A stretch of DNA of 64,000 bases from Drosophila persimilis (taxonomy: Eukaryota > Arthropoda > Insecta > Diptera > Drosophilidae), in NCBI RefSeq assembly GCF_003286085.1, contig NW_020825288.1, positions 19,964,001 to 20,028,000 of the forward strand. Reading direction: 5' to 3'. Made by a program: the position numbers and the translations under genes. Of the stretch, positions 1 to 14,200 are shown piece after piece. The first letter of the stretch is position 1. Each line of letters begins with the position of its first letter. A model generated the notes under the pieces. The model had not been told where the DNA came from and ran no database searches. It saw only the letters and a list, made by a program, of their open reading frames with translations.

Positions 1-163
1 AATTTATGTACAGGTCCTCGAGAGAGGAAACTTGGTCCAGGACTCGCTTTCTCCCAGCAACTTTCAGCCTCTTTAGCTGCTAATGCGTATTAGTTATAAA
101 TTCATAACTCTTCCATTAGACGACGTTATGATGTTTTTGCGAATTCGTAGGGGAGTTCCGAGA

Positions 164-184
164 GGGGGGGGGGGGGGGGGGGGG
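164..184. repeat. Homopolymer G21
   Basis: A run of 21 guanines on the plus strand, flanked by gaga and ccacgtg. Its length is likely variable and prone to sequencing error. Confidence 0.95.
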
Positions 185-3100
185 CCACGTGTCATTTGGT
201 TAGCGACCTTTATTGCCTTTGCTCTTTGGACTGATGCTGTCCGCCATTTTGCAAGGTGCAACGTTATAATAAAGGCGCCAAAAGGCAAATACCAACAAAA
301 GCATTCGTGGACGACCAAAACAAAGTGTACAAGGTGAAAGCAAACAGAGAGGAAAACCGAAAGGGAAACAGAAACAGCAACAGCAACAGAACAACAACTG
401 GAACTGAAGGACACAGAAACTAACTAACTGCACAGCTGGAGGGGTTGGTGGAACAGTCCCCCAAAAGAACGATAACTCAGGGTCCAGTCCGGGGAAGGCC
501 AGCAGAAACTAGCACCTGAGTGGGGTACAGGGTGGAGGGGCCCTGCGAAGGTCTGGCGAGGTCCGAGTGGGTCCGACTGGGTGGCGACTCGCTTTTGTTT
601 GCCGAAAGTGCCAAAACACTAATTTACTTTTTTCCCTCCCACTTTCTCTTTTCTTTGCTGTCTCTTTCTCTCTTTCCCTGCCTTTGATAGTAGTTTCAAG
701 CTCAGCTCCCGGAGGCCCGCTCGCTTTTTTGGCCTCCCTTGGTTTAGGCCTCGATTATAAAACACAGATGTGCCAGAGCAGAGTAAACACACTTGGGGTC
801 TTCGTCATCCTCCTCAAAGACTAGGAAACACCGAAAAATACACACAAAAAATGGTAAAAATTTTTACAAACAGTTAACAGACTTTGTGGGCAAAGAAAAG
901 AGACACTGGGAAGGTCTAGAGAGGCAGAGAAAAAAAGAAAGAGTGGCGTGTGGTGGCGCGGCGATTGACAAAAGGACAATTTTGCCATGTCCCTGTTGTT
1001 GGTGGGTTTTCATCTTCTCCTTCGTTTTTGTTGGACTTTAAAGCTTTGCCTTGTAGTCGTCTACGCTTGGAATGTGTTTACAACATAAACAAAAATTCTT
1101 GGCTGCCTCCAAGGGGATCCTATAAGGAGGTATTGGAGGAGGGGAGTCGTTGGCAACTACTTGAAATTGTTAAGATGCCATAAATGGTCGTCTGCCCGGA
1201 CCGGACTGAGCCGGCGACGGAGTTGGGGCTGGGGCTGCGGCTGGGCCCAAGAGGCATGAGGTTATTTGAGGTTGTTAGCGCGTGACGCGAAAAGGGAATT
1301 GGGAATTAAGACTGGAGAATGGGGGAATTAAGTGCATCAAATCGTTTAACTGCGCTTATTCAATCGGAAAGGACACTGAGGGCAACTCACAAAGAAAAGG
1401 AAATTGAGGGGCTATAATGTAAGTGACATACTTGATAAACACTCAAAGATCTCTTTAAATAACCAGATCAAAGTCCAATATAATAGAGATACGAACACAA
1501 TGGGAATCTCCGGGTAAGAAATATAAGGAATAGAGTCTGGATTGAATCTCTAGGGAAGCCTTCAAATACCCAAAAGAGCGAATACTTCTTGAATGTTTAT
1601 TTGTAGAATTCCCATCTGCTTCCTATAAAAGAACAAATCTTTTTAATGTAATTGCTTGATATTCCGTCTCTTTTCCTACGTTCCCCTGAAAGCCAAATTT
1701 GCATTATTTTGATATCTTGAAATAGACCCTGCTCGACCCTGCTTCTGGCCAAATTAAATAATTACTTTTGCCTGCCGCCGCATGAGGTTGAAATGACAGC
1801 CCAGCCCTTTTGCCAGTGAGTACATATTCCTGGTTGTGGCTTATCTCCAGGAAATCACCATTTTCCTTGGCTTTTCCTTCGAGTGCGCATTAAATTCATT
1901 AAATTTTCATCAACATTTTCGGCGAGAGAACGAACATATTTAAAATTCTAATAAATTGCAAAAGAAAAAGCAAATGTTTTCGCTGCATGCTCAAAAAAAA
2001 TGTTCAAAAGATGAAAACCAGCGCATTACATAGATAACAATTAGGTTCTAGTACCGGGGCACGAGGCACGCGAAGCACACAAACTCAGAGAGTGACGGGG
2101 GGAGGAGCGAGGACCAACCAAAGTAGATGCCACAAAAAGTTGCCACAGAGAGATGGCGCACATTTCTGTTGTTGTGCCATAGAATGGCATAAATTCTCAT
2201 TGCGCCGTTACGCATGGTGGCGAAAAATTTAAATTTTCTACTGTCCAAAATTTATGCAGCCGGCGCGGAAATATTTCACAAAATTATAAACCAATTTTTA
2301 CTAAATTAGGAACGAAGTGTACGAGAACAGCTGCAGCAGGAGCACCGTTTTGAAGGACTCGCGGGCCTTTTGTCGGTTTAATTAGGTTAAAGAGCCTGCT
2401 TGTATATAAGTATGTATGTGTGTGTTAGCGTGGCTGTGTGTGTATCTGTGTGTAAACTACATTCAAAGGGAATTTTGGCCCGCGCCCCCATGCCAGTCGG
2501 CGCAGTGTGTTGACCGAAGCGACCCTCCAATAGGCGAGAGCCCCAAGCAAACAAATTACGCGGCTTTAAGCAGGCCCTACCCCTGCCCCATCCTCGCCCG
2601 GGGGAACTGCCCTGCCACTGCCACACGGCCCCAGATCCCTTTTGGTTAACTCTGTCGCTCTGTCGCGGGACTATCTGCTTTGTATCTGGAACAATGGCAT
2701 ATTTATTTTTAGCGCACACAAACCCCCCAGACCCCTGCGCGATAACGGGCCATAGCCACCTGAAGGGGAACCCTGTTCCACGTTCCGCCAAAAGGAATCA
2801 GAAGTCTTTAGCCATAAAAGCTTTGCGGCACGTTTCTGCGGTATTTTTCAATTGTGGCCCATTAGATAATGGAACTCAAGGAGCGTCGCGCCGGATCGAA
2901 AAAGAAAACAAGTTCAATAAAAATGTATTTATAGATTGCAGAAAAAAGTAACCAAGTAAACCACAAAAATCTGAAAGAATTGTACTCGTAATCCTTTTAG
3001 CCCACATTTTGTGATAAACATCAAAATTAATTTGCCAAAACCATCCATTTAACTTATATTGAAGTGTAACCGAATCTGTGGCCAAAAGGAAGTTCATTTT

Positions 3101-5265
3101 CCATTTCGAAACCAAAACTCTGGATCCAATGATGCACCTCAAAAATCAAGATTTTCTCCTTGTTTTTCGGCAGAGTGCAGGGATATACATAGCTGGAAGC
3201 CAATCAAAATATTTTAAGTGCTTTTTTCATTTTGTTCTGTTCTGTTATTTCTGGTGCACTTTAAGTAACCCCCACACACACATACACATATACAGATTCA
3301 GAGACACAGAAAAGTCCGAAATGAAGATACAGGGGTCCTGTATTAGCCCGGACAACTGTCAAAGGCAACAGGCGTGACGTGCCAGGAGCTTGTATATATG
3401 GTGAAACATTGGCCAACTGACCGCCAGACTCTGACCAACGACAACCGGCAAACAGTCGAGAGTCAAGTGCTCCAGAAAAGGGCTGCTGCCCGAGCGGGTG
3501 GCCAAGCGGAGAATTGCCATTAAGCTGCAGCTTTAAGCCAACTAAAAATGGCAACAAATAAACAGCCAGGGCATGGGAGAGCATGGGGAAGGAGAGATAC
3601 ATTTGCTGCATTACACATCCGACCCGTAATCCAAGTGCAGCACTGAATACTGTCGATGCTCCATGCCCTGCTCTCTGGTCTGTGCTCTACGTCCTCGTCC
3701 CCTCTTCTTTCCCCTGCGCCAGAGAGTGTGTGCGTGTATGTGTTTGTGCTTACATGAGTCATAAGCAAATGTGTGCGCAAGGATATATGCGGATTATGCC
3801 TGTTCCCTGTGCTCTGGCTTATGAGCAATGCCAAGTTTACAGCAAAACGTGTCAATAGTACCCCGGCTCCAAGTCCAGATCCAGGTCCGACAGAAATTTG
3901 AGTCATTTTGTCGGGGCCCCGCCTCCTGAAGAATTCCACAGGCACGTCCGGCCGGGCGTCGACACGCTTGTTACGTGGCTGGCTGCACTGACCGACCCAT
4001 TCGACTTCTGGAGCCCGGCAACGGCGAACGGCCAGGCGGCCAACGGCCAGGGTGACACATATTAATGCCAACCCGGCGACAGAGAGCACATTAAACTGAT
4101 GAGCTTAATTGGAGGTTACCTTCGCAGAAGCGGACTCATGGGGTGCCTGCCCCAATCGGGGGCCAGAGCTCTAGGATCACGTACCACAAGAATGCTGCCA
4201 ATTCCACATCGGCCTTAGGGGCCAGCCGGGCATTTCGGAGAAAGCCCGTGAGCTGTGTTTCTGAGTAAGACAAACGGCGTGATACCCAGTAAGTCAATTT
4301 TGGCACAAAAGGTAACCATATGCAGGGTGTCGTATTTATTAAAAAGATGTTTTTAATAATAATGTCATTTTTTTTAAGAGTAATACTATATATTTACATT
4401 TTTTCAATTGGTATAATCTGGTAATTTCAATTTGTAATGAGGATCTTTTTCTTGGACTAGAGCTATAGAAAATTTTAATTACTTATCAAAAACTGTTTTA
4501 AATCCTTTAAAATCATTCTTTAAATGAAAAGAATGAAAAATGTAATTATTTGTAATATCCTGGAAACTGGGTTTTCCTTTTTGCCTAAAATAATAGCTCC
4601 TAATGACAGTGCCTTCTATAATACCACACGCAAAATCCTTTGACCAAATGCTAGTGGCTTCTGTCCAAAGTAGTTATACAGACCAGACCCTACTGGACCT
4701 CCTGGCAAAGACAACCACTGTGCTTTCACTACAGGGCTCTGCAGTTTTTGTTTCCGTTTCGTGCGCGCTTTGTGCGGCTGTCATGCGTTTGCCACGTAGC
4801 TTCCTTTTGGCTTTATCCTCCCGGCGGCCTTCGTTCCCTCGTTTTAGACTCGTTTGTGATTTGGTTCTTTTACCTGGTACCTGGGGCGACGAGCCCCACA
4901 AACACAGTCACTTAATTAAGAACATAATTTGTGGCAAATATTTAGCTGGCCGAAACGCAGAAGGGTGCAAGGAAGGGGTTGTAGTTGTACTACAGGCCCA
5001 GGTCCCGTTTCCTGTACGAACAGTGTTTTATTTTATGCGACTTGCTGACTTCATTAAGCGCACATAATAAAAAACACACGAAAATAAAATATGAAATCAC
5101 ACAAAAAGAGAGAAGCACTGTACTCACAAAAAAATATGCAAATTTGTTGCCGACTATAAAAAACTAGCGTCAAAATGCAAATGTAAAATATTTACTTCCC
5201 GACTCGTGCGATTTCAACATTTTTAATGGCATAACGCACACCCCATGCCCTCCTCAGAGCCACAA

Positions 5266-5281
5266 ACACACACACACACAC
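5266..5281. repeat. (CA)8 microsatellite
   Basis: Uninterrupted CA dinucleotide tract preceded by CACAAA. Confidence 0.9.
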
Positions 5282-8200
5282 GTGCATAGACTCTCACCTG
5301 CAGAGTCGTCTCCCAGCAGGTGTTTGAGCATTTCTCAGTCCAATTACAAAACTGCCAAAAACGAACAAACGAGGAACAGGAACAGAAACAACGAGAACAC
5401 ACTTCCACATCGACACGTGGAAAAATAACTCAAACAAATAGTCGTAGGATGAGTAGAAAGGGCTGTATGTTGTTGGCCATTCGTGTTTGTAGGCCAACTT
5501 CATTAGGGCTTACCTGGCATCGGTGGCGCCCTTAATGAATTGTAGCATTTAGCTGCTAATTTGGGCACGAGAGGATGGCGCAGAGTGGTGCAAATTGTAG
5601 GATGGATATACCGCACAGCATGACTGACACTCGACATTGAAGGATGAGGTTGGCTGGAACTAGAAATGCGATTTGCAGCGGGGGATAGGGATAGGGATGG
5701 GGATGTATGTATGTGTAAAGACGACAGTTCCGGGAATAAATTCGCAAAGGCTTTTAGAGTGTTCTCTATTCCTAGAAGAAGATTTCATTTCCAAATAGCC
5801 AATTACATTAAATTCAATTTCATCTAAAAACTTAAAGGTAATTTATATTAAAATTTAATATAATTTAAATCGTACTTTATGCATAGAATCAGCATGCTGT
5901 ACCTAAAATTTAAAGCGTTTATCATTTGACAGCCAGCCAGGAAATCAGAAATAACAGCAGGCGCAGCAGCGGCACACAAGCAAAATCAAAGCCAAATAAA
6001 TACGTATAACATGTATCAAAATATCGCATTAAATGGAGTCACAGAGACCATGATAACGTTAGTTCTGTTTGTTCATTGAAATACCATACATAAAAAAAGC
6101 AACAATAGCAAAATTGTTGCGGATTTTGGGTTGCCGTTGAAACTGCATAAATATGCAAATTATGTGTATTTGTTTAACCAATCTTTCTGCTATATGCACT
6201 GCCAGAGCAGAGCTTTGCTTCATTTTGTTGGCCATTTATATGGCTCGACTAATTGCGCACATAAATAAATTGTTATTAATTTGTGCCAAATCATCGTTGA
6301 ACGATCAGCAGCGACAACAATGGCAGCAGTTTCGCACCCCAGCTGGAGTCCACAAAGGGGTTTCCTGAAACCGCATTGCCATTTGGGCGTAATCGTGATA
6401 GGGGTTTTGGCATGGCCCGGAACTGTGTATTGTGGAGTTGTTGAAAGGTGTCACTGGGATCAAACTGAAAGTTCTAAAGGGAATGTATGAAATGTTGATA
6501 ATATTATATGCAGGCCTTGACTTAGCAAAAATTATCCTCACATTAAAATGTTGTAAAGGAAATATTTTTTCGATAATTAAAAAGTATTATGTGGCTTTAA
6601 GGTTTTGATTGACTACAGGGCGTTATATATTTTTTAGATGGTTTAAGTATCAAACAATGGAAAGTTAGTTGTTTTCTAATCAAAGAAAAGTTCAGTATGT
6701 TCTGAAAATCCTTCCTTCGACTGTTCAAAAAGTATTGTTTCATATCCCCAAAACTAAGCCATTTCCTTTGTCTTAAATGTATCTCAGACTTAGTGACTGT
6801 CGCCAGAAAAGTTCCTTCAGCGTTTCCCCGAACTTTCACTCACTACAGTCCCCGAGTTTCCTCCGGTTCCAGCGCTTGGCATCAGTTTTTGCCTTTTATA
6901 AATAATTGAAAGCCTTTCGAAATATTTTATGATAGTTTGCCCAGCCCTCCCCTTGCTGGAGGCTCACCAATTTCGTCCGTTTCATTGAGTGGAAATATCG
7001 AATAATTAAAAATTCAGTTAGTTTTTACAGCCTCCTCCCCTCCCGGATAGCTCCCGCTCGTGTATTGTTCTTTGTTCGTTTGTTGACGCTGCTGCAGTCG
7101 GTGGCCGCCAGCTTATGAACAACTTTGTCAAGCTCATGAAAATTGAACAACAAAAATTCGTCGATTTTTTTTGTATTTTGTGCGAAACGAAACCAGGCGA
7201 CAACCAGGCAAACAAAGCCATCAACCGACTGACTGACTGAATGACTAACTAAGTGAGGAACAGACTCAGGAACTGCCTACTTCTAGTTGATGAAAAGTTA
7301 GGCGGTACTTATATTGCTTAGTCTTTCTCTGAAAAGATGGTTTTTTATATTTGTTCTGTATAAATCCAGAAAACTAGCTTCCGAATTGATTTTTGGCCAT
7401 GCGAATGAAACCATTTAGTTCCAGAAACCAAAATGATAGTAATAATAATACCAGTTCTCCCATTTGAAAGGGTATTCCATCTTCATGGCAATCAAGTGCC
7501 TCAAGGCTCTGTCCCGCTTCTTGTGCTTTCATTACTCTTTTTGCCTGCTGTTCTTCCTTTTCAGGCGAACGCGATATGCGCGCTAATCTGGCCAACTTCA
7601 AAGCTACTTAACTTTTATCCGTTTAAGCCATCAACGCAGGCAGGCAGCTGAAAACAAATGGCAAAGAAAAAGAGCAATGGCAAGACGTTAAAAAGGGAAA
7701 GAGTACTATGGAGAGAGAGGGAGAGTGAAAGAGAGAATGAATGTATTGTGTGGCCTGGCGACATTCTCGCTTGAATGCACTGAGAGCTTAAAATGTCTCT
7801 CGGCTTGCTCCTTGCCCGGGCTGCTGCTGTGATTGCGATTGCGGCAGCTGTTTATGACATTACTCATACGCCTCGTTGACCTTTGGCATTGTCAGTGGCC
7901 AAGTAGTCATCTATCTCTCCCGCTGCCTATATCTGTCCTTCGTAATGAAAAGGGCCCAGCAGTTAAAGTGCAGCAAGAGCTTCCTTGAACATATGCTGGT
8001 CCATTCGAATGACGAACAAGTTGCTATTGCTGCAGTACTGCTGCTTCACTGTACTTCCGCTTCCGTTGCGAGAAAGCAAAACAAAAGGGAACCGAAGCAA
8101 CTGCCATGCACTCTTTGCTTCCTTTTACAATGTTGCCTGCCTCGGCTGCCAGCCTGCTTAGAAATGCAAAGCAGCGTGCGCGGCAAACACAACACACAAA

Positions 8201-11200
8201 GTGATTTTTATATTAAGACCACAAGTGCCTGCAACCCGACCACGACCCCCCACGTGCCCCCACATCCCACTCATCTCTGAGCTGCTGCCGCTTTGCTGCC
8301 ATTATGATGACTACCAAGGCACGCTGATTGCTACAGAGCCTGAGCTATAGAGCCCCCGTTTCAGCGTCTCAGTCGGAGAAGAAGGTGGGCTTGGGTTTGG
8401 GTTTGGGAACTTCTTTGGGTTTCTGTTTCTTATGCGGGTGCGGATGGTGGATGCTACGAGTGTGTGTGGGTTTGAAATACGCGTTGCATGAGATAATCTC
8501 TGGCTATGTGCGTGCCACACGCCAAGCATCCTTCCCGAGTATCCTGGGGGCAGCAACCAGCCAGACCACAGTAAGCGCGGATTTTTTGATGGTTAATAAA
8601 AATTCCAACATTGTCTCGTGCAGTTCATCATGGCCACCATATAAGTAGGAGTATGTACAATATGAAGCAGCAGCAGCAACGAGCGATGACAACATTAAGA
8701 AGATGCTTGCCACAGTTTTCTATTTCCCTTTTTTCTTCCCTGACATTTATGCAGTTTTATGATAAAGTTGCAAGAGATTTTCTTAAGGCTATACGTCTGT
8801 ATATCTTTCTCCAAAATTATGTTTGAATTGGTAGCAAAATTGTATGCCAGACCTTATCTGCAAGACATCATATACCGTTTGCCGTTGACGGTTCCTCCTT
8901 ACGTCCCTTCTTAAGAAAATTGGAAAAGCATAGGCTTTTCAGGCTGAGATTTTCAATTAAACCTGTGCATTTATGCACATGTGAGTGTGCCATTTCCTTA
9001 TGGAAACACCAGACATACATACAGATTTGACAAACACAGAATCTGCTGCGCTTTGCTATCGTTTTGTATTTTGCTCATAAATGAAAATGGCAAGCAATCA
9101 CCTGCAGCCATTTTCCAATCAACCTGCGTAGCTTTTCTACATCATCCACCCGGCAAATCCCCGCACATTTTACGATGAGCTTTCAGAATAGCTTTATGAC
9201 CAAAACAAACAAAAAAGGGAAACCATGAACTCTCGGGAACAGGATCATGCACAGCTGCATTCTAGTCCTCGTCCACATCATCATCATGGCCATCGTCAGC
9301 GTCGCTTGGAATTTAGATTTTCAATAATCAGGCATCATTGAAAAACAAATACGCGTTGGATTTTTGGCTCCAATTGAATAGCTAGGGATGTGCAACTTCT
9401 ACTCTGTGTGGCTCTGTTGGTGGTCCTGGGGCTCCTGTGCTGATGCCGTGATGCCATTTTTGGATTTGTTACATAAAACGTGATTGGCTTTGTTGAGTGC
9501 GTAAACGAGCACGACAGGTGGGGGCAGCGAATGGCAGCGAATGGAGTTGCGAATATGCTTATGCCACAGTTCATTCTGCAGCAGCTGCAACATGTATACG
9601 CAGTAGAATGTTACGTTTATCAGAGATCAACAAATGACGGCTGGGTGGATTATTCAACTCAATCACAGATTTATTCTGACAACTAAAGTTGCGGACAGAA
9701 GGAAGTCTTTGCACCTAATCGGTTTTATACTGAGGGTAAGTTTTTTCTTTTTGTTGGTGCCTGCTGACCCAAAACATACTCACGTAATCCCTCGGAAATT
9801 TCTGCTGAATACGAGCAATCAATTCACTTTCACTTTGGATAATTTACTCACACACTCTCTCGAGCAGAATATATGTGGCAACGGCATCTGCATTGACAAT
9901 TTGCTGTAAGGTCATACAACATTTGCATAATTCAATGAGCATACAATCAATGGCTGCCACATAATGATGCACGTGGCCCCGGCACCGGCAACGGCAACGT
10001 CACCGACCTCACGAGAAAAAAAAGCGAGCACACGGAGGAGGAGTCGAGTGCGGCAGGGAATTCTATTCGAGCAATTTGGTGCGATTAACTGCTCAATTAT
10101 TTAAGCATCCCGTGGCGCATGGCAGAAAGGAATCAGAAAGAGAAATCAGCGTCCGTCTGGACTCATGCTCCACTTGCTCTCAAATGGCACGGCAATGGCA
10201 TTGGATCGGCCAGCACACAAAACACTTAGTGCTGCTGGTCGTGCCGCTGCAGGAGGCGGCACAGTCCCTCTTGCCCCCAGCCCTGACCAGCTCTGGTTCT
10301 ACTCTGAAAAAGGGTTGCAATCAATTGACATTGATGTGCGCCAGACCAAAAACTATTTCAATACCCCGAGCAGGGACTCGTATCCTTGGACCGAGGACCG
10401 AGTATCAGTCTCAGTCGCAGTGGCTCGTAAAATCTAACATTTATAGCTGATGACTTTTTGGCTGTGACTGTGCCTAGTTCACGGCTAGCTAGGCATACTT
10501 TTAATGGCCATTGCTGTGTCTACGCTCTCGCAGATCCATGGCTGCGGCCAACCTTTGTATCATTATAATCCGTGGCCATTTAGTGGCACTATTTGTCGCT
10601 GATATGACTCCCTTTATGGGCTGAGGCCGAGCGTGGGGCGGACCCTGACGCCCTGACGTGCATGCAAAGTGTGGCACTCGAATGGGAGGGCTCGTAAAAA
10701 TACGTTTTATTGCCCAGCAGGAAGCGCCTCAAGACATGTCCATGTCCCGACCAAAGCCACTTTTATGTCATGCGTGTGTTTGTGTGCACCGTATCTGTGT
10801 GTCTGTGTGGGAGTCTGGGCGGTGTGGGCAACTAATTTATATCGGGTGGGAGGCGGGGCGACCTGCTCGTTAATTCGCAACATGAAAACTAAAGTGCAAA
10901 GTATGTGGAAAGAAGGAAGCACAACAGCAACAACAAAACTATGAAACGACAATAAAATTTAATGATTATGTCAACACTTACAATACACACGGCCATGCCG
11001 CTTTACAGCACTGGCCCTCGCACCATTTCCCAAGGACCCTTTAAACTTGTCGCCGGGCTGTCAGCAGCATCTCTGTCTCCGCTTCTCGGCAGCAGCAGGA
11101 GGTGCTGTCGATGCTGCTTCATTGATTTTTATATCAATTTTCACCCTAATATCTTTTAATATGTAATTTTTATGCATGAGACAACGCACACTCACGCACT

Positions 11201-14200
11201 TACACCCGTTAGCATGGCCCACGCTTGTCCGCACCAGAACTCGCATGTCCTTTCTTCATTGTCATGCTCGCGCACACGGCACGGCGTATACGTTATATTT
11301 GATTTTTATTATCAGTTGCTTTCTCTTGCTTTTCACGGTATTATTTTTTGTATGTTGCTTTTGTTGAGAGAACAAAACGGGTTTTCAATAAAAAATTGTT
11401 CAACGCATTTCTGCCCCGTTAATTAAGTTAATTTTTGATTACATTTTAATAATCAAAAGTTTTGTAAGTGGCTGTCCTCGCTGGCACGTCCTTTACATCC
11501 TTCGTATGATGAAGTTTTTTGTCCTGCTGATGGTTGCTGCTGCTCTTGCCTCTGTTTTTTATTTATTAATAAAATTGTGTTGATAATTTAAAAGTGCTTT
11601 GCATGCGCATCATGTGCATCGATAAGCCCCATCATCGTCTACTCGTCCGACAAGCGGTGGCAATTAAATTGCATTTAAAAATGGCATTAAAAACATTAAA
11701 AATGCATGTGGATCGACTGGAGCTTGATAAGCTGTGTGCACATACGTAAGTTAGGGTATCCCGATGGGGTATATGGATTGGGTTATATTCCAATGCATCA
11801 ACGTATGTGACATATAGTTCTGGCAGCATTTTGGACGCAATAAAACAGAGGTTGGCTCTCAGGCGCTGCCTCTCCTTCTCCCGTGATATCCACACAACGT
11901 CATTTCGGGTCACACAAATCACTATAAGGTATAAAATACTATGCCTATCACTCCTCATGACTGCAATTGATGTCTCTGTTATCGCATAAATTATTACATT
12001 CCGCTGCATCGATTGAATAATGTCCAATGCACATTTGATTATACCAATATGTTGAATACGCACTTAAAATCGGCCACAATGCGTTTTTATTTAATTTTTA
12101 TCCGTTTTTATTGTGATGTGTGCTTGTGTGTGCGCGTATGACTGAGTGCTGGCTAATAAATGAGCCTCGGGGCCCGGCATCGTGTCGCAGCATAACGTGC
12201 CACATGGCAGATGCGTGATTCGATCCAGGCACGTGTCACTTATTGATTTTTGAACCACCATCATTGCCATCGTTTTTTTAAACATAGCTATGTGTAAATA
12301 TACATATAACGATGATTACAGTATACTAGAGAGGGGGCTGCAGACTAAGATGCTTTAAGCAATATTAATGGAGACATTTTTTCGGTTAATACAGATCAAA
12401 ATGCTGACGGCAAGGAATAACAAAGGGAGCAATAATTGTGTAGACAAATCTAAAGCCAGGCATCAATAGAAGTATGTGGATGCTCTTTTTAACATTATTT
12501 CATTTATATTTTATGTCGATTAAGAATTGATTTTTTCCAAATTTTCTGTTGCATACTTTTAGGAATCATTTTTAATTGTCGAAATTTAGGCCTTTACTTA
12601 GCCAATATTTTTTCTAGTATATTATGCCATTCCTTGTCGCAAAGTTAAACAGCCAACGGTAGGTTTCCATATGATTCGAGTGTATAAATACACAGACGTT
12701 CCAGAACGTGCACTTTGGCATCTCGAAAATCATAAATATTTGAAAGGAAATAACTGAAAATGAGCGACCAGTCGACTGGTGGGACAACGGCGGTGGCTGC
12801 TGCCGCTGGCATTTCATTGAGCCAAGTTGGGGAAATGCTCACAAAAGAGCCATTAGCAGGGAATTGGTAGACTCAGCCGCAGTCACAGTCACATCCACAG
12901 CCACATCACCCCAACACACATATGTATGCCAGACGACGGATGGGCAGTCAAGTCAGCTGCTTATCCAGGGAATCCTCCTGCATCTCTGTTTCTCAGAATC
13001 CGTGCAAGGGTGTGTGTGAGTGTGTCAGATAGTCAGCATTTTTCAATGGCCCCGCAACAGCCGGCGGCCGTTATTAGTATGGGGCGTGGTACACCAACAC
13101 CAAGCCAACCCAGCCAGGCTCCACACAAACAACAACAGTAAGGGATGGACAGTGGAGTCGTGGTCGAAGTTGTTGATACCCTTGCAGGTCCTGAGATTTG
13201 AAAGGATTTGATTCGATTAATAGGTTGAAAGGAAGGGCTTGTGAATTTTGCAATAAGAAAATAAAAGCTAGTAGCCAGATCTGTTTCTCAGTTGACCACG
13301 TTGTCGATCAATCATTAGCTATCTATCTTATAGGCTTACAAATGCTTCCTTACCTGCGTTGCAAATATATTCGCACAAACGTTATACCCCAAAATAGGTA
13401 TAAGTATACTTATATTTATGAGAAAGCCGGCGATTCCTCTTGGCTGACTTTTGGCCATGTTTATGCTCGAGTTTGGTGTCATTTTCTCTTGAGCCATTAG
13501 CACGTACTCGTACTATCCCAGCAGCAGCGAGTAGCCAAAGGGAAACGAGTAGGTTCAGATAGGAATTGGGATTGGAATGGCGTTGGTGCAACAGCATAAA
13601 GAAACATTTATTTACGAACAGCGCCCCGCAGGCTGTTGACGGAATTGGCTTCATTGTTGTAATGTTTGCCGTGGGCCGCCGAAGAGAGAAAAGGAAAAAA
13701 AAACTAAGTAGTTCATCTTGAGATGGGGACTATTTAGGACTCTTTTGTTTTAAATTTTAAGTATCAGGCTAAGTAAAAAGCAGGCAGCAAATTGTCGCCA
13801 AAACAAAAGACTAAATATGCTGCCAAAGGAAAATGCCTAAAATGAAAAGAGTGGGCGACAAAGCCCCAAAGATGTTGGCGAGGAAATGCTGGGTCCCGTT
13901 TTGGAGTAGGGCCCCTTGGCAGAGGGGTAAGCGGAGCAGAACACTCACTGCGTCTTGACACAAATAGGTTTCCGCCCTAAATCCCAAATATCCCCGGAAG
14001 CCGATTAAGTGTTGCCCGTAAGCGCGCGCAACAGCATGAAAGGCGACGTGGACGTGAAACGTCGGCGTCAACGTCGACAGAGACTGCAAATTGTCCTCAT
14101 ACATTCGTAGGGGAGGGAGGGGTTGGTGGGAGTTCGGGACAAAGTCGTGGGAGGACTAGAGAGGCATCAACGGCGGCTTTAGATCCTGCTTGGAAAATAA

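Noticed and set aside
3520..4089. 189-codon minus-strand frame with an apparent signal-peptide start
   Set aside because: The apparent first residue is GTG, not ATG. The downstream half is low complexity (TH repeats from a TG tract) and no family is recognisable.
4603..5067. 154-codon plus-strand open frame starting MTVPSIIPHAK
   Set aside because: It has no recognisable domain, and the sequence contains AT-rich non-coding words typical of the surroundings. A frame this long is unremarkable across 128 kb of two-strand sequence.
10165..10437. 90-codon plus-strand frame from an ATG with protein-like composition
   Set aside because: An overlapping longer frame covers the same DNA, no family is recognised, no splice sites are needed or seen, and third-position use is unbiased. 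Best treated as chance.
12195..12245. GATTCGATCC resembling a tRNA B box
   Set aside because: No matching A box at the right spacing and no cloverleaf stems.
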